DNA of 64,000 nucleotides. Source: CBDCFV01 sp965261795 (GTDB lineage: Bacteria; Chloroflexota; Dehalococcoidia; Lucifugimonadales; UBA3495). The number at the start of each line of letters is the position of its first letter. Within the stretch, counting starts at the first letter, position 1. Positions 7,712-15,925 of the stretch are shown here, one piece after another. Position numbers and translations under genes: made by a program. The notes beneath the pieces are model-generated. The model made no database searches, was not told the DNA's origin, and saw nothing but the letters and a program-made list of their open reading frames with translations. Location of the stretch: contig OZ253476.1 of assembly GCA_965261795.1 (NCBI GenBank), positions 1,302,001-1,366,000 on the forward strand. The letters are read 5' to 3'.

Positions 7712-8896
7712 ATGGCCGATGCAGCCCTCAGCTATCGTTACAACCCATTGCACCAGGACATCATCTGCTCCGAAAACGCCATTGATGAATTGGCGAAGAC
7801 AGTGGACGATTTGGGATGCAGCCGAGCGTTGATTACCTGCGGTCCTACCATTCTGCGGTCATGCAACGTGGTACCGCGAGTCCAGGAAGCATTGGGTTCC
7901 CGTTACGTGGGGACCTATTCAGGAATTGCTCCCCACTCACCGGTGGAAACCGTGGAGTCAGGTGTGCAGATGGCGAAGGAAACGCAGCCCGACGTGTTTA
8001 TCAGCGTTGGCGGCGGCAGCACCCACGACACCACCAAGGCGATGGCGACCCTGTTGGCTGAAGGCGGAGATATTCACGACTACGAGATTATCTTCGAGCC
8101 TCCCAACCGCATCACTGTACCGCCCACACCCTCGCCCAAGCTGCCAATCCTCGCTGTGCCAACTACCATGGGCTGCGCCGAATTCAGCCGGGGCGGAGGC
8201 GGTATAACGGACCATCAATTGGGCCGCAAGCTGATTCTCGCCGGCGAAGGAGTGGCCCCACGCACTGTAATTCTGGACGGGCAAGCGTTGGCGACCACAC
8301 CGCTTCGTATTCTGGTCTCTACCGCCATTGGCCAACTCCGCATCGCTATTGAGACGGTCTACTCCACCGGACGCAATCCCATCGGCGACGGTATGGCCCT
8401 TCACGCCATCCGGCTGTTGTTCGAAAACCTGCCCCGCTGCAAGGACGGGGATATCGACACCTTGTTGAACACCAAGACGGCTTGCACCATGGCGTCGCTG
8501 GGGTCGTTCGGCGGTCTGGGACTGAATACGGCAACCTGTCACCACGTAGGCGGACTGTACGGCGTACCCCACGGGGAGGCCAACGGCATCCTGTTGCCTC
8601 ACACCATGCGGTATAACCTGGACGTCTGCGCCGACCGGCAGCGCCTGATAGCCGAAGCGATTGGGGTGGCAGACACCGGCATGACCGATGAAGAGGCGGG
8701 GCTGGCGGCGGCGGATGCCGTTGACGCGCTTTGCCGGGAGCTTGGACTGCCGCGGACGCTCCGGGAAGTGGACGTGCCGGAGGAGGGGCTGGAGTACATT
8801 GCCGCCGCTACCCTTCACGATAGAGGGTTGAGCACAAACCCCAAGCCGGTTAGCGACGCCGGGCCGATTATGGAAGTCTTGAGGGCAGCTTACTGA
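7712..8896 (+). CDS. Iron-containing alcohol dehydrogenase / maleylacetate reductase-like protein
   Basis: 394 residues, start ATG 7712 after GGGAG. The fold signatures of the group III dehydrogenases are present: the nucleotide-binding ISVGGGSTHDTTKA loop, LPILAVPTTMGCAEF, and the C-terminal CHHVGGLYGVPHGEANGILLPH with two metal-type histidines. However, the helix that normally reads GMDALTHAIE and supplies Asp and His ligands here reads AIGQLRIAIE, so two of four canonical metal ligands are replaced by Gly and Ile. This suggests a metal-independent or altered enzyme. The substrate cannot be assigned. Probable operon with the DinB-like gene. Confidence 0.82.
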   Translation: MADAALSYRYNPLHQDIICSENAIDELAKTVDDLGCSRALITCGPTILRSCNVVPRVQEALGSRYVGTYSGIAPHSPVETVESGVQMAKETQPDVFISVGGGSTHDTTKAMATLLAEGGDIHDYEIIFEPPNRITVPPTPSPKLPILAVPTTMGCAEFSRGGGGITDHQLGRKLILAGEGVAPRTVILDGQALATTPLRILVSTAIGQLRIAIETVYSTGRNPIGDGMALHAIRLLFENLPRCKDGDIDTLLNTKTACTMASLGSFGGLGLNTATCHHVGGLYGVPHGEANGILLPHTMRYNLDVCADRQRLIAEAIGVADTGMTDEEAGLAAADAVDALCRELGLPRTLREVDVPEEGLEYIAAATLHDRGLSTNPKPVSDAGPIMEVLRAAY

Positions 8897-8928
8897 GGGT
8901 TGAGGTACTCGCGGGGTGGCGTCCGGAA

Positions 8929-9528
8929 TTAGTATTCCTCTTCGATTTCTATGTACTTGACGTCCTCAGCCCCAGTCCGCGCCAAGTCGCGGGGGTCGAT
9001 GCTATATCCTGCGACGACCGGGATTGTCTCCGTTTGGAAGACGGTTGCGAGGATGTCAGCGGAAAATCGAGCGCGCTGGATGTCGCTTTCGCCTACCCTG
9101 TTGGATGCTTCGCCGGCAACCCAGACAGTACTCTGGTCACTGCGGCGTTGGGCGCGAATGATGCAGTCGGTACGGAGAATCCGTATGTATTGATCGTAGG
9201 TTATTCGGCTCTCGTCTAAGGCATTTTCTATTTGCTCGGAAAGCTCCGGCAGCCATTCCAATAACGGACTCTTCATTATCCTGGGACGCCTGAGCAGTAG
9301 AGGTTGGGAGATTATCCCGCCAAGTATCTTGTGAAGGCGGCTTTCCAATGCGTTTCCCTTTAAGTGTCCTATGTCGTTTTCGATACGGTCCAAGCGGGCC
9401 GGTATACGCAGAAACTCGTCCGTGAGAAGGGCACGTAACAACAATCGCCGGGCTTCAGGATTGCCCTCAAGCTCGGCGATTATCCGAGCGACCATAGATT
9501 CCGGGTCAATTTGAGGTTCAGTGGTCAT
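8929..9528 (-). CDS. Hypothetical protein, possible DUF3782-like nuclease-fold
   Basis: 199 residues. The N-terminal half is helical and amphipathic (MVARIIAELEGNPEARRLLLRALLTDEFLRIPARLDRIENDIGHLKGN...), a pattern seen before PD-(D/E)XK-like domains in proteins that name a coiled coil then a nuclease fold. The C-terminal half carries GESDIQRARFSADILATVF and VVAGYSIDPRDL. I cannot point to a secure catalytic triad, so nuclease activity is speculative. A TATAAT hexamer lies only 6 bases before the ATG at 9528, which would give a nearly leaderless transcript, though no clear -35 box is seen. Confidence 0.55.
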   Translation of the reverse strand: MTTEPQIDPESMVARIIAELEGNPEARRLLLRALLTDEFLRIPARLDRIENDIGHLKGNALESRLHKILGGIISQPLLLRRPRIMKSPLLEWLPELSEQIENALDESRITYDQYIRILRTDCIIRAQRRSDQSTVWVAGEASNRVGESDIQRARFSADILATVFQTETIPVVAGYSIDPRDLARTGAEDVKYIEIEEEY

Positions 9529-9620
9529 TTACGAATTATATCATTCAAGGCTGCCTCGAATTTCCACAGGCCTCCGGCTCGGAGCTCGGTCGCCGCGTCA
9601 CTTTCCCTCCGCGGTAATAG

Positions 9621-10571
9621 CTAATCCTCAAAAAACCGGCAGGGATTGTCCACCATGATGGCGTTGATGTCAGCGTCGGTTGCCCCTAGTTCCAGAAGGC
9701 GGGGCAGCACATTGCGCGTGATGAAAAGGTAGCCGTCCGGGTTGAATTGCTCGCGCTCGCGGCGCAATTCCTCCGAAGGCTGCACAGTCGGCGTGGAGTG
9801 GTCGTGGGAGAGCATAAGGCGATGGGCCCAGCCAGCGTCAATTAACTGCATGACCACTGTGGTGCGTACATCCCACTTGGGGGTTTCCGGCGTGCGCCCT
9901 CCGGGATAGCGGTCCAAGCCGAGCCAGACTCCCTCCTCCAGCAGGCCGGTAAGATAACCGACGTCGGTGTCGTCGTTACTGTGGCCGATGTAGACCAAGT
10001 TGAGGTCGACGCCCTCCTCCTTGAGGATGCGGACCTGCTCCTCGCCAACCCGGTCGGGGGACCAGGTATGGGTGCTGATGCGGATGCCGGTGGCGTTGCA
10101 GGCACGAGCGGCTGCACGGAGCACAATTTCCTCGTTGTCGGTCACGCCGCCCCGGTCACTGGCTACCTTGAGGATACCGGCCTTTACCCCGGTATCCTCA
10201 ATGCCCTGCTCTATCTCCTTGATGAACAATCCGGCGACCCGGTCAACCGGAGCGCCCCAGAAGATGCGGGGCACGGCCAAGTGGTTGCCAGTGCAGGGGA
10301 TGACGTGAACGCCGGAGCGGCGGCTGACTTCCACCATCATCGAAACGTCCCTCCCCAAATCGAAGGTAGTAACGTCGATGATCGTCCGCACTCCGCCCTC
10401 GTATGCCTCCGAAAGGGCTGTCGTCGCGGCATCGGCAATGGCCTGCCGGTCCTGAAAACCCGGGTAGGTAACTGCGGCCCCGGCAGCCCCCAAGGTGACA
10501 TGCTCGTGGCTGAGGGTGAACCCCAGGTCGGCGGAATCAACCGGGCCGAGCACTGTATTGACTTGTGACAT
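9621..10571 (-). CDS. Phosphotriesterase-family metal-dependent hydrolase
   Basis: 316 residues, amidohydrolase-type TIM barrel. Metal-site motifs are in order: TLSHEHVTLG (HxH-type, strand 1), KAGILKVASDRGGV (bridging Lys, strand 4), IRISTHTW (strand 5 His), YIGHSND (strand 6 His) and RLMLSHDHSTP (strand 8 Asp). These match phosphotriesterase-related lactonases and esterases; the natural substrate is unknown. GGAGG precedes the ATG at 10571 by 6 bases. It lies 13 bases downstream of two DUF488 genes and may share their transcript. Confidence 0.88.
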   Translation of the reverse strand: MSQVNTVLGPVDSADLGFTLSHEHVTLGAAGAAVTYPGFQDRQAIADAATTALSEAYEGGVRTIIDVTTFDLGRDVSMMVEVSRRSGVHVIPCTGNHLAVPRIFWGAPVDRVAGLFIKEIEQGIEDTGVKAGILKVASDRGGVTDNEEIVLRAAARACNATGIRISTHTWSPDRVGEEQVRILKEEGVDLNLVYIGHSNDDTDVGYLTGLLEEGVWLGLDRYPGGRTPETPKWDVRTTVVMQLIDAGWAHRLMLSHDHSTPTVQPSEELRREREQFNPDGYLFITRNVLPRLLELGATDADINAIMVDNPCRFFED

Positions 10572-10584
10572 GTTGGGCCTCCAA

Positions 10585-11022
10585 TCAGCCTAAATGGACG
10601 ATTTCGACATCACCCCATTCCCTGTTCAGGTACTCAGCAACCAGCCTGCGATGACAGCGGTCGGGTTTGTCCTCGCTGCACAGCAGGCATCCGTTGGAAA
10701 TTGTCCTTTTTATTCCCCTTTTCCCGATGCGCCGCTGGTCCATAAGAGCGGGAAACTGGCGTTCGTAGGTCTCCCAGTTGTGATGCTCCTTCCGGTAAGC
10801 GCCCAGCATATCTTTCGTCGGTGCCAGTTCCGGCAGATGGACGTATTTCATCCCGCAGATTTTGTTCAGAAAATATTCCAGGTCATCCTTCTTGGCAAAT
10901 CCTGAAAGCTGGGATACGTTATTTAGCCGAACATCAACCAAACGTTTCGCACCAGTCGCACACAGCAATTCAAAGAAGTCTGAAGCAGACTTCTTCGTGA
11001 ACCCAATGGTGTAAACCTTCAA
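10585..11022 (-). CDS. DUF488 family protein
   Basis: 145 residues. The N-terminus KVYTIGFTKKSASDFFELL and the C-terminal LLCSEDKPDRCHRRLVAEYL (Cys-x-Ser-Glu ... Cys-His-Arg) are the recognised DUF488 signatures; VDVRLNNVSQLSGF is the middle motif. The biochemical role of this family is not settled. Its ATG overlaps the stop of the larger DUF488 gene by four bases (ATGA, 11019-11022), so the two are translationally coupled. Two different DUF488 proteins in one operon suggest a heteromeric or two-step role. Confidence 0.85.
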   Translation of the reverse strand: MKVYTIGFTKKSASDFFELLCATGAKRLVDVRLNNVSQLSGFAKKDDLEYFLNKICGMKYVHLPELAPTKDMLGAYRKEHHNWETYERQFPALMDQRRIGKRGIKRTISNGCLLCSEDKPDRCHRRLVAEYLNREWGDVEIVHLG

Positions 11023-12053
11023 AACGTGTGCTCCATGTCATCCCCGCCCACTGGAAGTGGTTCTCCAACGTAGGCAACTTTCTTCGCCTGACGAACCAGT
11101 GCATCAGTAATCACATCGACTCTGGAGCGGAACATATCCCCATTGTGCGGCAGTTGAAAAATGTCCATCAGCCTGTCCATGGCGGCGGCGTGATTTTCCA
11201 AACTGCCATCGGCTAGAATGTGCTCGATATCAACGCTGCTCTCCCAAAGCTTCTTGGCAACCAACAGGGTGCGGTGGCATTCCAGCGGTTCCTTCTCTGT
11301 GCACATCAACGCGATGCGGCAATCATCGGCGGTCTCAATCACGCGCCTGATACCATCATCGAACAGGTCCGTCTCCGCAACGCGGTCATACCGGACCCGT
11401 CCATCGGTGTCGTAACACGAACGGTCGGACGGCCTCCCGCCAAGTTCATGGCCCAAGAACACGTAGCCAATCCCGATTTGTTCCACGGCCCCACTCAGGA
11501 CGTCATGATTGAAATGTTGCGTGTAGCGGCTGTACGGAGACGATCGGACATCCACGACCTCATCCACCCGGTGGCGCAACAGCAGCTTGATGAATTCCTC
11601 CTTTGGGTGGTTGGAGTGTCCAATAGTGAACACCGGGTATTGCGTTCCGCTCACGATAACATTCCGCCCTTGTACTCGGCGCTTGCTGTTTCCAAAAGCC
11701 TCACCTGGCGCGAATACCCATAACGTTAAATTGCTGACACTTATCAAACGTAGCGATTCACGTAGTGTAAGAGCAATTGACAAAGGTATTTGGTCATTTA
11801 GTCCATTGAAGGTACTAGATCCATTAGTCCAGAGTAGCTCTACTGGGTCCGTGAATTCGGCTAGTTCTTGCCGTCCAATGCGGCGAACCTTTTCCCAATA
11901 ACTGGCTGGGTCTAAAAGCCAATTCTCCTTTTGGTAGTCTTTGGGCAGCGCATTGAGTAGGGGAACGTCCATGACATCGAGAAGCCGGGGGTCGCTCCCA
12001 TCGTGGTATTGCCTTTCGTGTTCTGATACCGCTTCGTTTTCCCGTGCGCTCAC
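11019..12053 (-). CDS. DUF488 protein with N-terminal OB-like region (downstream part of an interrupted gene)
   Basis: As an uninterrupted frame it begins at a GTG (12053) and encodes 344 residues. The C-terminal half is DUF488: VFTIGHSNHPKEEFIKLLL, VDEVVDVRSSPYSRY, and IALMCTEKEPLECHRTLLV with the Cys...CysHis residues. The N-terminal half (to about residue 140) matches the dual-OB type region found before DUF488. The real gene almost certainly starts at 12173: the upstream frame reads on through a single TGA. If the TGA is real, reinitiation at the GTG could still make this fragment. It is co-directional and coupled to the next DUF488 gene. Confidence 0.75.
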   Translation of the reverse strand: MSARENEAVSEHERQYHDGSDPRLLDVMDVPLLNALPKDYQKENWLLDPASYWEKVRRIGRQELAEFTDPVELLWTNGSSTFNGLNDQIPLSIALTLRESLRLISVSNLTLWVFAPGEAFGNSKRRVQGRNVIVSGTQYPVFTIGHSNHPKEEFIKLLLRHRVDEVVDVRSSPYSRYTQHFNHDVLSGAVEQIGIGYVFLGHELGGRPSDRSCYDTDGRVRYDRVAETDLFDDGIRRVIETADDCRIALMCTEKEPLECHRTLLVAKKLWESSVDIEHILADGSLENHAAAMDRLMDIFQLPHNGDMFRSRVDVITDALVRQAKKVAYVGEPLPVGGDDMEHTF

Positions 12054-12173
12054 GGGACGGATTCACCTGCCGGGCCGTCCGTCAGCCAAAAGCTCTTTGC
12101 CAGCGATGCAGCGACCACTATATTTGCGAGAGTTAGCCAGACACACGATGCGCTTGAAGGCAGCGTTTGTCAT
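12054..12173 (-). pseudogene. Severed 5' end of the dual-OB/DUF488 gene
   Basis: ATG at 12173 follows GAGGAG by 7 bases and opens MTNAAFKRIVCLANSRKYSG..., the characteristic start of dual-OB proteins (CLANSRK...GRCIAG). It ends after 36 codons at TGA (12063-12065), and the same frame continues at once with IRPVSARENEAV. In relatives I recall the segment as GGWIRPVSAR, so TGA occupies a Trp position, one base from TGG. No frameshift is needed. Confidence 0.75.
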
Positions 12174-12221
12174 AACCGACTCCTCAGAGATGACTAATTC
12201 AAATATGCAAAGCACGGGTCT

Positions 12222-12980
12222 CTAACCCAGCAACTCTAACCCCGCCTTCAGATAGGCTACCGCTGCCGCAACATCAAGCCTGTCGTCACTGTTGCGCAAG
12301 CGGCCTTCCGCGTCAATGCTTACGTCGGCCCATTCGGGCAATAGCGGAGACAGCAGCGCGTCAAGGTTATCGGCGCAGAGGCCGCCGGCGACGACCAGCC
12401 CCATGCTTGGCGCTGCCTCGGCAATGGCGGCCAGATACTGGATGGTCCGTTGAGCGTCCAACGGTACGCCCATGCCCTCCGAGGCGTCAACCAGCACGTC
12501 GGTGATGATACCTTCGTAAGGAGCGCACCGGCGAGCGATTTCATCCGGACGGCTTTCTGCGGCCTTCATTGCCTCCCCGCCGACTTGCAGCACAATGCGC
12601 CCCGGTTGGCAACGGTCGCGGAACTCTTGAAGAGCCAGGAGGTCTGGCCAAGGCGATCCTCTGATGGCGTTTATCTGCACACCGTGGCAGTTGGAGCCGC
12701 CGAGGGCCATTGCACGGGCCAGCACGTCCGCAAGGTGGGCTTCGGCCCTGGGCCTGTAATGCACAAGATTGAGGCAGCGGGGGTCATTTGAGAAGATGCC
12801 GACAATCGTGCCCGGCGATGTACAGCGCCCCGGAGCGTCGCTTGTTTCGCCGTCCAAGAGCGCGTTGCTGAGCAGCACGCCGCACATCAGGAGACGCTCC
12901 AGAGAAGAAGGTAGGCTTCGAACGACGTCGGCCACTTCCTCCGGCGACGTGAAGCCCGTGATCCCGATGTATGGAGTCAT
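12222..12980 (-). CDS. Phosphoribosylanthranilate isomerase-like TIM-barrel protein
   Basis: 252 residues with the layout of a TrpF-like barrel: YIGITGFTSPEEV at the N-terminus, GTIVGIFSNDP, CHGVQINAI, IITDVLVDASEGMGVPLD (strand 6-7 region) and GLVVAGGLCADNLDALL, ending with DVSIDAEGRLRN. In true TrpF the N-terminal motif is KICG with a catalytic Cys and strand 5 has an Asp; here the first motif is GITG, with no Cys, so isomerase activity is doubtful. The gene starts 9 bases after purA ends and is probably co-transcribed. Substrate unknown. Confidence 0.65.
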   Translation of the reverse strand: MTPYIGITGFTSPEEVADVVRSLPSSLERLLMCGVLLSNALLDGETSDAPGRCTSPGTIVGIFSNDPRCLNLVHYRPRAEAHLADVLARAMALGGSNCHGVQINAIRGSPWPDLLALQEFRDRCQPGRIVLQVGGEAMKAAESRPDEIARRCAPYEGIITDVLVDASEGMGVPLDAQRTIQYLAAIAEAAPSMGLVVAGGLCADNLDALLSPLLPEWADVSIDAEGRLRNSDDRLDVAAAVAYLKAGLELLG

Positions 12981-12989
12981 GGACTACCG

Positions 12990-14279
12990 CTAGACGATCA
13001 CCGGCTCGACCTGGATCGTTTCTGCCCTGCTGGGGCCGGTCGAGATAATCTGGACCCGGCAACCAACCAGCTCTTCAATGCGCTTCACGTAAGCCACCGC
13101 GTTGGCCGGCAACTGCGACATGCTTGTGGCGCTGGCGGTAGGTTCGTCCCAACCGGGCAATTCTTCGAACACCGGCTGGCATTGGGCCAGCAGACCGGTA
13201 TTTGAAGGGAACCTCTCCTGCTCATGCCCGTTGACCAGATAGCCGACGCATACCTTTACAGAGGGGAATCCGTCCAGGATATCCAGCCTGGTCAATACCA
13301 GCCCGGTGAACCCGTTGACCTCGCGGCTATACCGGCCCGCCACTGCATCGAACCATCCTACTCGCCTAGGACGGCCGGTGGTGGTGCCGTATTCCTGGGC
13401 CTTTTCCCGTAGCTCCTCCCCCATCTCTCCGGGCATCTCCGACGGCATGGGCCCCTCGCCCACCCTGGTCGAGTAGGCTTTGAATACTCCCAGCACGCTG
13501 GCGATGGAGTGCGGGCTGAGGCCCAAGCCGGTGCATGCCCCGCCAATGCTTGGGGACGATGAGGTCACGTAAGGGTACGATCCGTGGTCGATGTCCAGAA
13601 GAGTGCCCTGAGCGCCTTCGATCAGGATGTTCTTGCCTTGGTCCAACATGTCCTGAAGGATCTGCTCGGTTGGTTGGACGTAGGGGCGCAGGCGTTCCGC
13701 CCATTGGGCGCATTGGTCAAGGACTGTCTGTAGCTCCAAGGGCTCTTGGCCGTATATCTTGGTGATGACTTGGTTCTTGAAGGTAAGGGCCTGCTCCAAG
13801 CGCAACGCCAATACTTCCTCCAAGTCCAGAATGTCCCCAACCCGGATACCCACCCGGCTGACCTTGTCGGTGTAGGCCGGACCTACGCCTCTGCCGGTAG
13901 TGCCGATGGCAGCGTCGCCTTTGGCTTCCTCTTCCAAACGGTCCAATAATATGTGGTAGGGCATGATGATGTGGGCGCGGTCGCTGACGTAGAATCGGCT
14001 GATATCAATCCCGCGCGATTCCAACTCCTCCAACTCTCCCAGCAACACGTCCACATCTATGACCACCCCGTTGCCGATGATGGCGCATGCGCCGGGCCAG
14101 CATAGTCCCGAAGGCACCAAGTGGAGCTGGAATGTGCCGCTTTCGTTGACGACGGTATGACCGGCGTTGGGGCCACCGGCGAAACGCACCACGGCGTCAG
14201 TCTTGCCGGCAAGGTAGTCAACCACTTTCCCCTTGCCCTCGTCTCCCCATTGGCCGCCGATTACCGCATAGGCCGGCAT
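12990..14279 (-). CDS. purA: Adenylosuccinate synthetase
   Basis: GTP-dependent ligation of IMP and aspartate, first step from IMP to AMP. 429 residues from the ATG at 14279, which follows AGGGAGGA; the ATG 21 bases upstream is not needed. Signatures are IGGQWGDEGKGKVVDYL (catalytic Asp 13), FAGGPNAGHTVV with the catalytic His, IGTTGRGVGPAYTDK, EGAQGTLLDIDHGSYPYVTSS and the C-terminal VGWFDAVAGRYS and STGPSRAETI. Length is normal. It leads a two-gene unit with the TrpF-like gene. Confidence 0.96.
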   Translation of the reverse strand: MPAYAVIGGQWGDEGKGKVVDYLAGKTDAVVRFAGGPNAGHTVVNESGTFQLHLVPSGLCWPGACAIIGNGVVIDVDVLLGELEELESRGIDISRFYVSDRAHIIMPYHILLDRLEEEAKGDAAIGTTGRGVGPAYTDKVSRVGIRVGDILDLEEVLALRLEQALTFKNQVITKIYGQEPLELQTVLDQCAQWAERLRPYVQPTEQILQDMLDQGKNILIEGAQGTLLDIDHGSYPYVTSSSPSIGGACTGLGLSPHSIASVLGVFKAYSTRVGEGPMPSEMPGEMGEELREKAQEYGTTTGRPRRVGWFDAVAGRYSREVNGFTGLVLTRLDILDGFPSVKVCVGYLVNGHEQERFPSNTGLLAQCQPVFEELPGWDEPTASATSMSQLPANAVAYVKRIEELVGCRVQIISTGPSRAETIQVEPVIV

Positions 14280-14398
14280 GTATCCTCCCTGAAAACCCAA
14301 TCAGCCCGCCCACGCTTGGGCCGGGCAAAAACCACGGGCAGTATAGCAAAAACCCCCTTGGTTTGGAAGTAAGCAACAATCCGTTGGGCAAGGCCTGT

Positions 14399-14427
14399 TT
14401 GACACCCTGAATGGCCTTGACTAAAAT
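14399..14427 (+). promoter_or_regulatory. Sigma70-type promoter for the NrtS-like gene
   Basis: TTGACA (14399-14404), 17-base spacer, TAAAAT (14422-14427). Near-consensus, oriented away from purA and placed about 45 bases before the NrtS-like start codon. Confidence 0.75.
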
Positions 14428-14472
14428 CCCCACCACCCTGAACCGTCCCGCCAGCCCCGGTCTCATTAGTGA

Positions 14473-14844
14473 ATGCGGCGTATGGCCCAAGCAGCGAAGT
14501 CCGACGTCACCGTGAAAATATCCCGTTGCGCCAAGTGCTCTCGGCCTCTTCAAGATGGCCGGAGTTTTGTGTTCGGCATGAAAGCTGAAACCGCCGGCCC
14601 GGAAACTCGCGCGGAAGAGATCGGCGTGCCCAAGTGCTTCCGTTGCTCTCTTCGGCACTGGCCAATGATCAAGAAGTCCTTGATGGCTTCCGCCGTTGTG
14701 GGGACTCTGCTTACCCTGTTAAACCAAGGGGACTTTCTAATCTCCGGAAACTGGGACTCCGCCTTGTATTGGAAAATCCCACTGACCTATTGCGTACCTT
14801 TCTTGGTGGCGACCTACGGGGCCCTGTCAAATGTACGCAAGTAG
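14473..14844 (+). CDS. nrtS: NrtS-like small nitrate/nitrite transporter with Cys-rich N-terminus
   Basis: 123 residues. The C-terminal 65 residues (MIKKSLMASAVVGTLLTLLNQGDFLISG ... WKIPLTYCVPFLVATYGALSNV) contain two hydrophobic spans and match the small NrtS-type nitrate/nitrite transporter. The N-terminal 55 residues carry two CxxC pairs (RCAKCSRPL and KCFRC), suggesting a zinc ribbon that NrtS does not usually have. The promoter at 14399 places transcription ahead of this extension, supporting a fused product; an internal ATG at 14665 could make the short form. Substrate is inferred from family only. Confidence 0.65.
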   Translation: MRRMAQAAKSDVTVKISRCAKCSRPLQDGRSFVFGMKAETAGPETRAEEIGVPKCFRCSLRHWPMIKKSLMASAVVGTLLTLLNQGDFLISGNWDSALYWKIPLTYCVPFLVATYGALSNVRK

Positions 14845-14874
14845 CGTCATTGCCGTGCTGTCTGGGTTAAGAGT

Positions 14875-14985
14875 CTATCTCAAAACCAATCAGTCTTGCG
14901 ATTTCCCAACGCTGCTGCACGAGGCCCATAGATTCCCGCCTGCGCTGGAATGACGGGTTGGGTGCTTCGACAAGTTTTGAGATAG
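14875..14985. repeat. 111-bp element with 12-bp terminal inverted repeats
   Basis: CTATCTCAAAAC (14875-14886) is inverted as GTTTTGAGATAG (14974-14985). Between them is a REP-like palindrome GATTCCCGCCTGCG...GGAATGACG (14931-14955). No coding capacity. MITE-like shape, but no second copy and no clear target duplication are seen in the window. Confidence 0.55.
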
Positions 14986-15033
14986 TTTCTAAATACCGGC
15001 GAAACCCCGGTGACTTCATACCGGCCATTAATT

Positions 15034-15687
15034 TCAGGAGAACTTGCGGATTACCGCCACCACTTTGCCGTGGACTTCCACGTTCCCGGCATCGCAGTAT
15101 ATCGGGTCCATCTGGCTATTGGCCGGCTGAAGACGTACCCGGTCCCCTTCCAGATAGAACTTCTTCAATGTGGCTTCCTCTTCATTCTTTAGCCACGCAA
15201 CCACCGTTTCACCATTGGCGGCTTGGTTGGTCGGATTGACAATGACCACGTCGCCGTCGTCGATTAACGCGTCGATCATCGACGACCCGGTCACGCTGAG
15301 TCCGTATAGCCGTCCGTAACGGCGCGGCAAGTCGGGAGAGACCTCGATGGTGTCGAATTCCTGGCTGGAGGCGGCATCCTCGGTAGAGAACACCGGGATG
15401 GGGAGGCCGGCGGCGATGCCGCCCACTATGGGCACCCGGGGCACGTTGGAGGCCGGTTGGCCTCTTTCATCCAGTAATTCGATGCCGCGGGCAACGTCGG
15501 GCCGACGGTTGAGATAGCCGTCCCGGTCCAGAATCCGTAGATTGTAGTCCACCACCGACGTAGAGCTGATGTTGCAGGCTTTTTGCACATCCCGCACGGT
15601 GGGTGGGATGCCGTTTTCGACTATGAAATCCTGGATAAATTCCAATATCTGCTGCCGCCTGCGAGGTAATTTCTTTCTCGAAACCAT
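15034..15687 (-). CDS. lexA: LexA repressor, SOS regulator
   Basis: Represses SOS genes and self-cleaves when RecA is active. 217 residues from the ATG at 15687 (GGAGTGGG upstream); an ATG at 15708 is less well placed. The N-terminal winged helix reads QQILEFIQDFIVENGIPPTVRDVQKACNISSTSVVDYNL. The cleavage site is Ala-Gly in VGGIAAGLPIPV; the catalytic Ser is in LSVTGSSMIDALIDDGD and the Lys in GETVVAWLKNEEEATLKKF. No operator that I can be sure of is visible upstream. Stands alone between NrtS-like and rpsT. Confidence 0.94.
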   Translation of the reverse strand: MVSRKKLPRRRQQILEFIQDFIVENGIPPTVRDVQKACNISSTSVVDYNLRILDRDGYLNRRPDVARGIELLDERGQPASNVPRVPIVGGIAAGLPIPVFSTEDAASSQEFDTIEVSPDLPRRYGRLYGLSVTGSSMIDALIDDGDVVIVNPTNQAANGETVVAWLKNEEEATLKKFYLEGDRVRLQPANSQMDPIYCDAGNVEVHGKVVAVIRKFS

Positions 15688-15925
15688 ATCCCACTCCGAC
15701 GTACCCATACTATGCTGCCAAGCTACCAAAGGGGGAAATAGCTGTCAACGGCGAAATGTCACCCAAGGAGAAGACGCGGCGGGTTGAAGGCTCACGCAGC
15801 CAGTATAACAAACCGCGGAGAACTAGAGGGAATTCAGCAGCGGCGATGGAGGAAAGGGGACAGGTTGCCTCAAAAAGGCATAGACAATGCGGGTATTTTC
15901 CGCGCCGTCTATGCCGTGCTTCCTG

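Noticed and set aside
12063..12065. Selenocysteine or genome-wide UGA recoding at the DUF488 TGA
   Set aside because: TGA acts as a normal stop in many genes here (for example dapB region neighbours, pnp downstream genes, thiolase), and no SECIS-like hairpin is obvious directly after the codon; a nonsense mutation or sequencing error is simpler.
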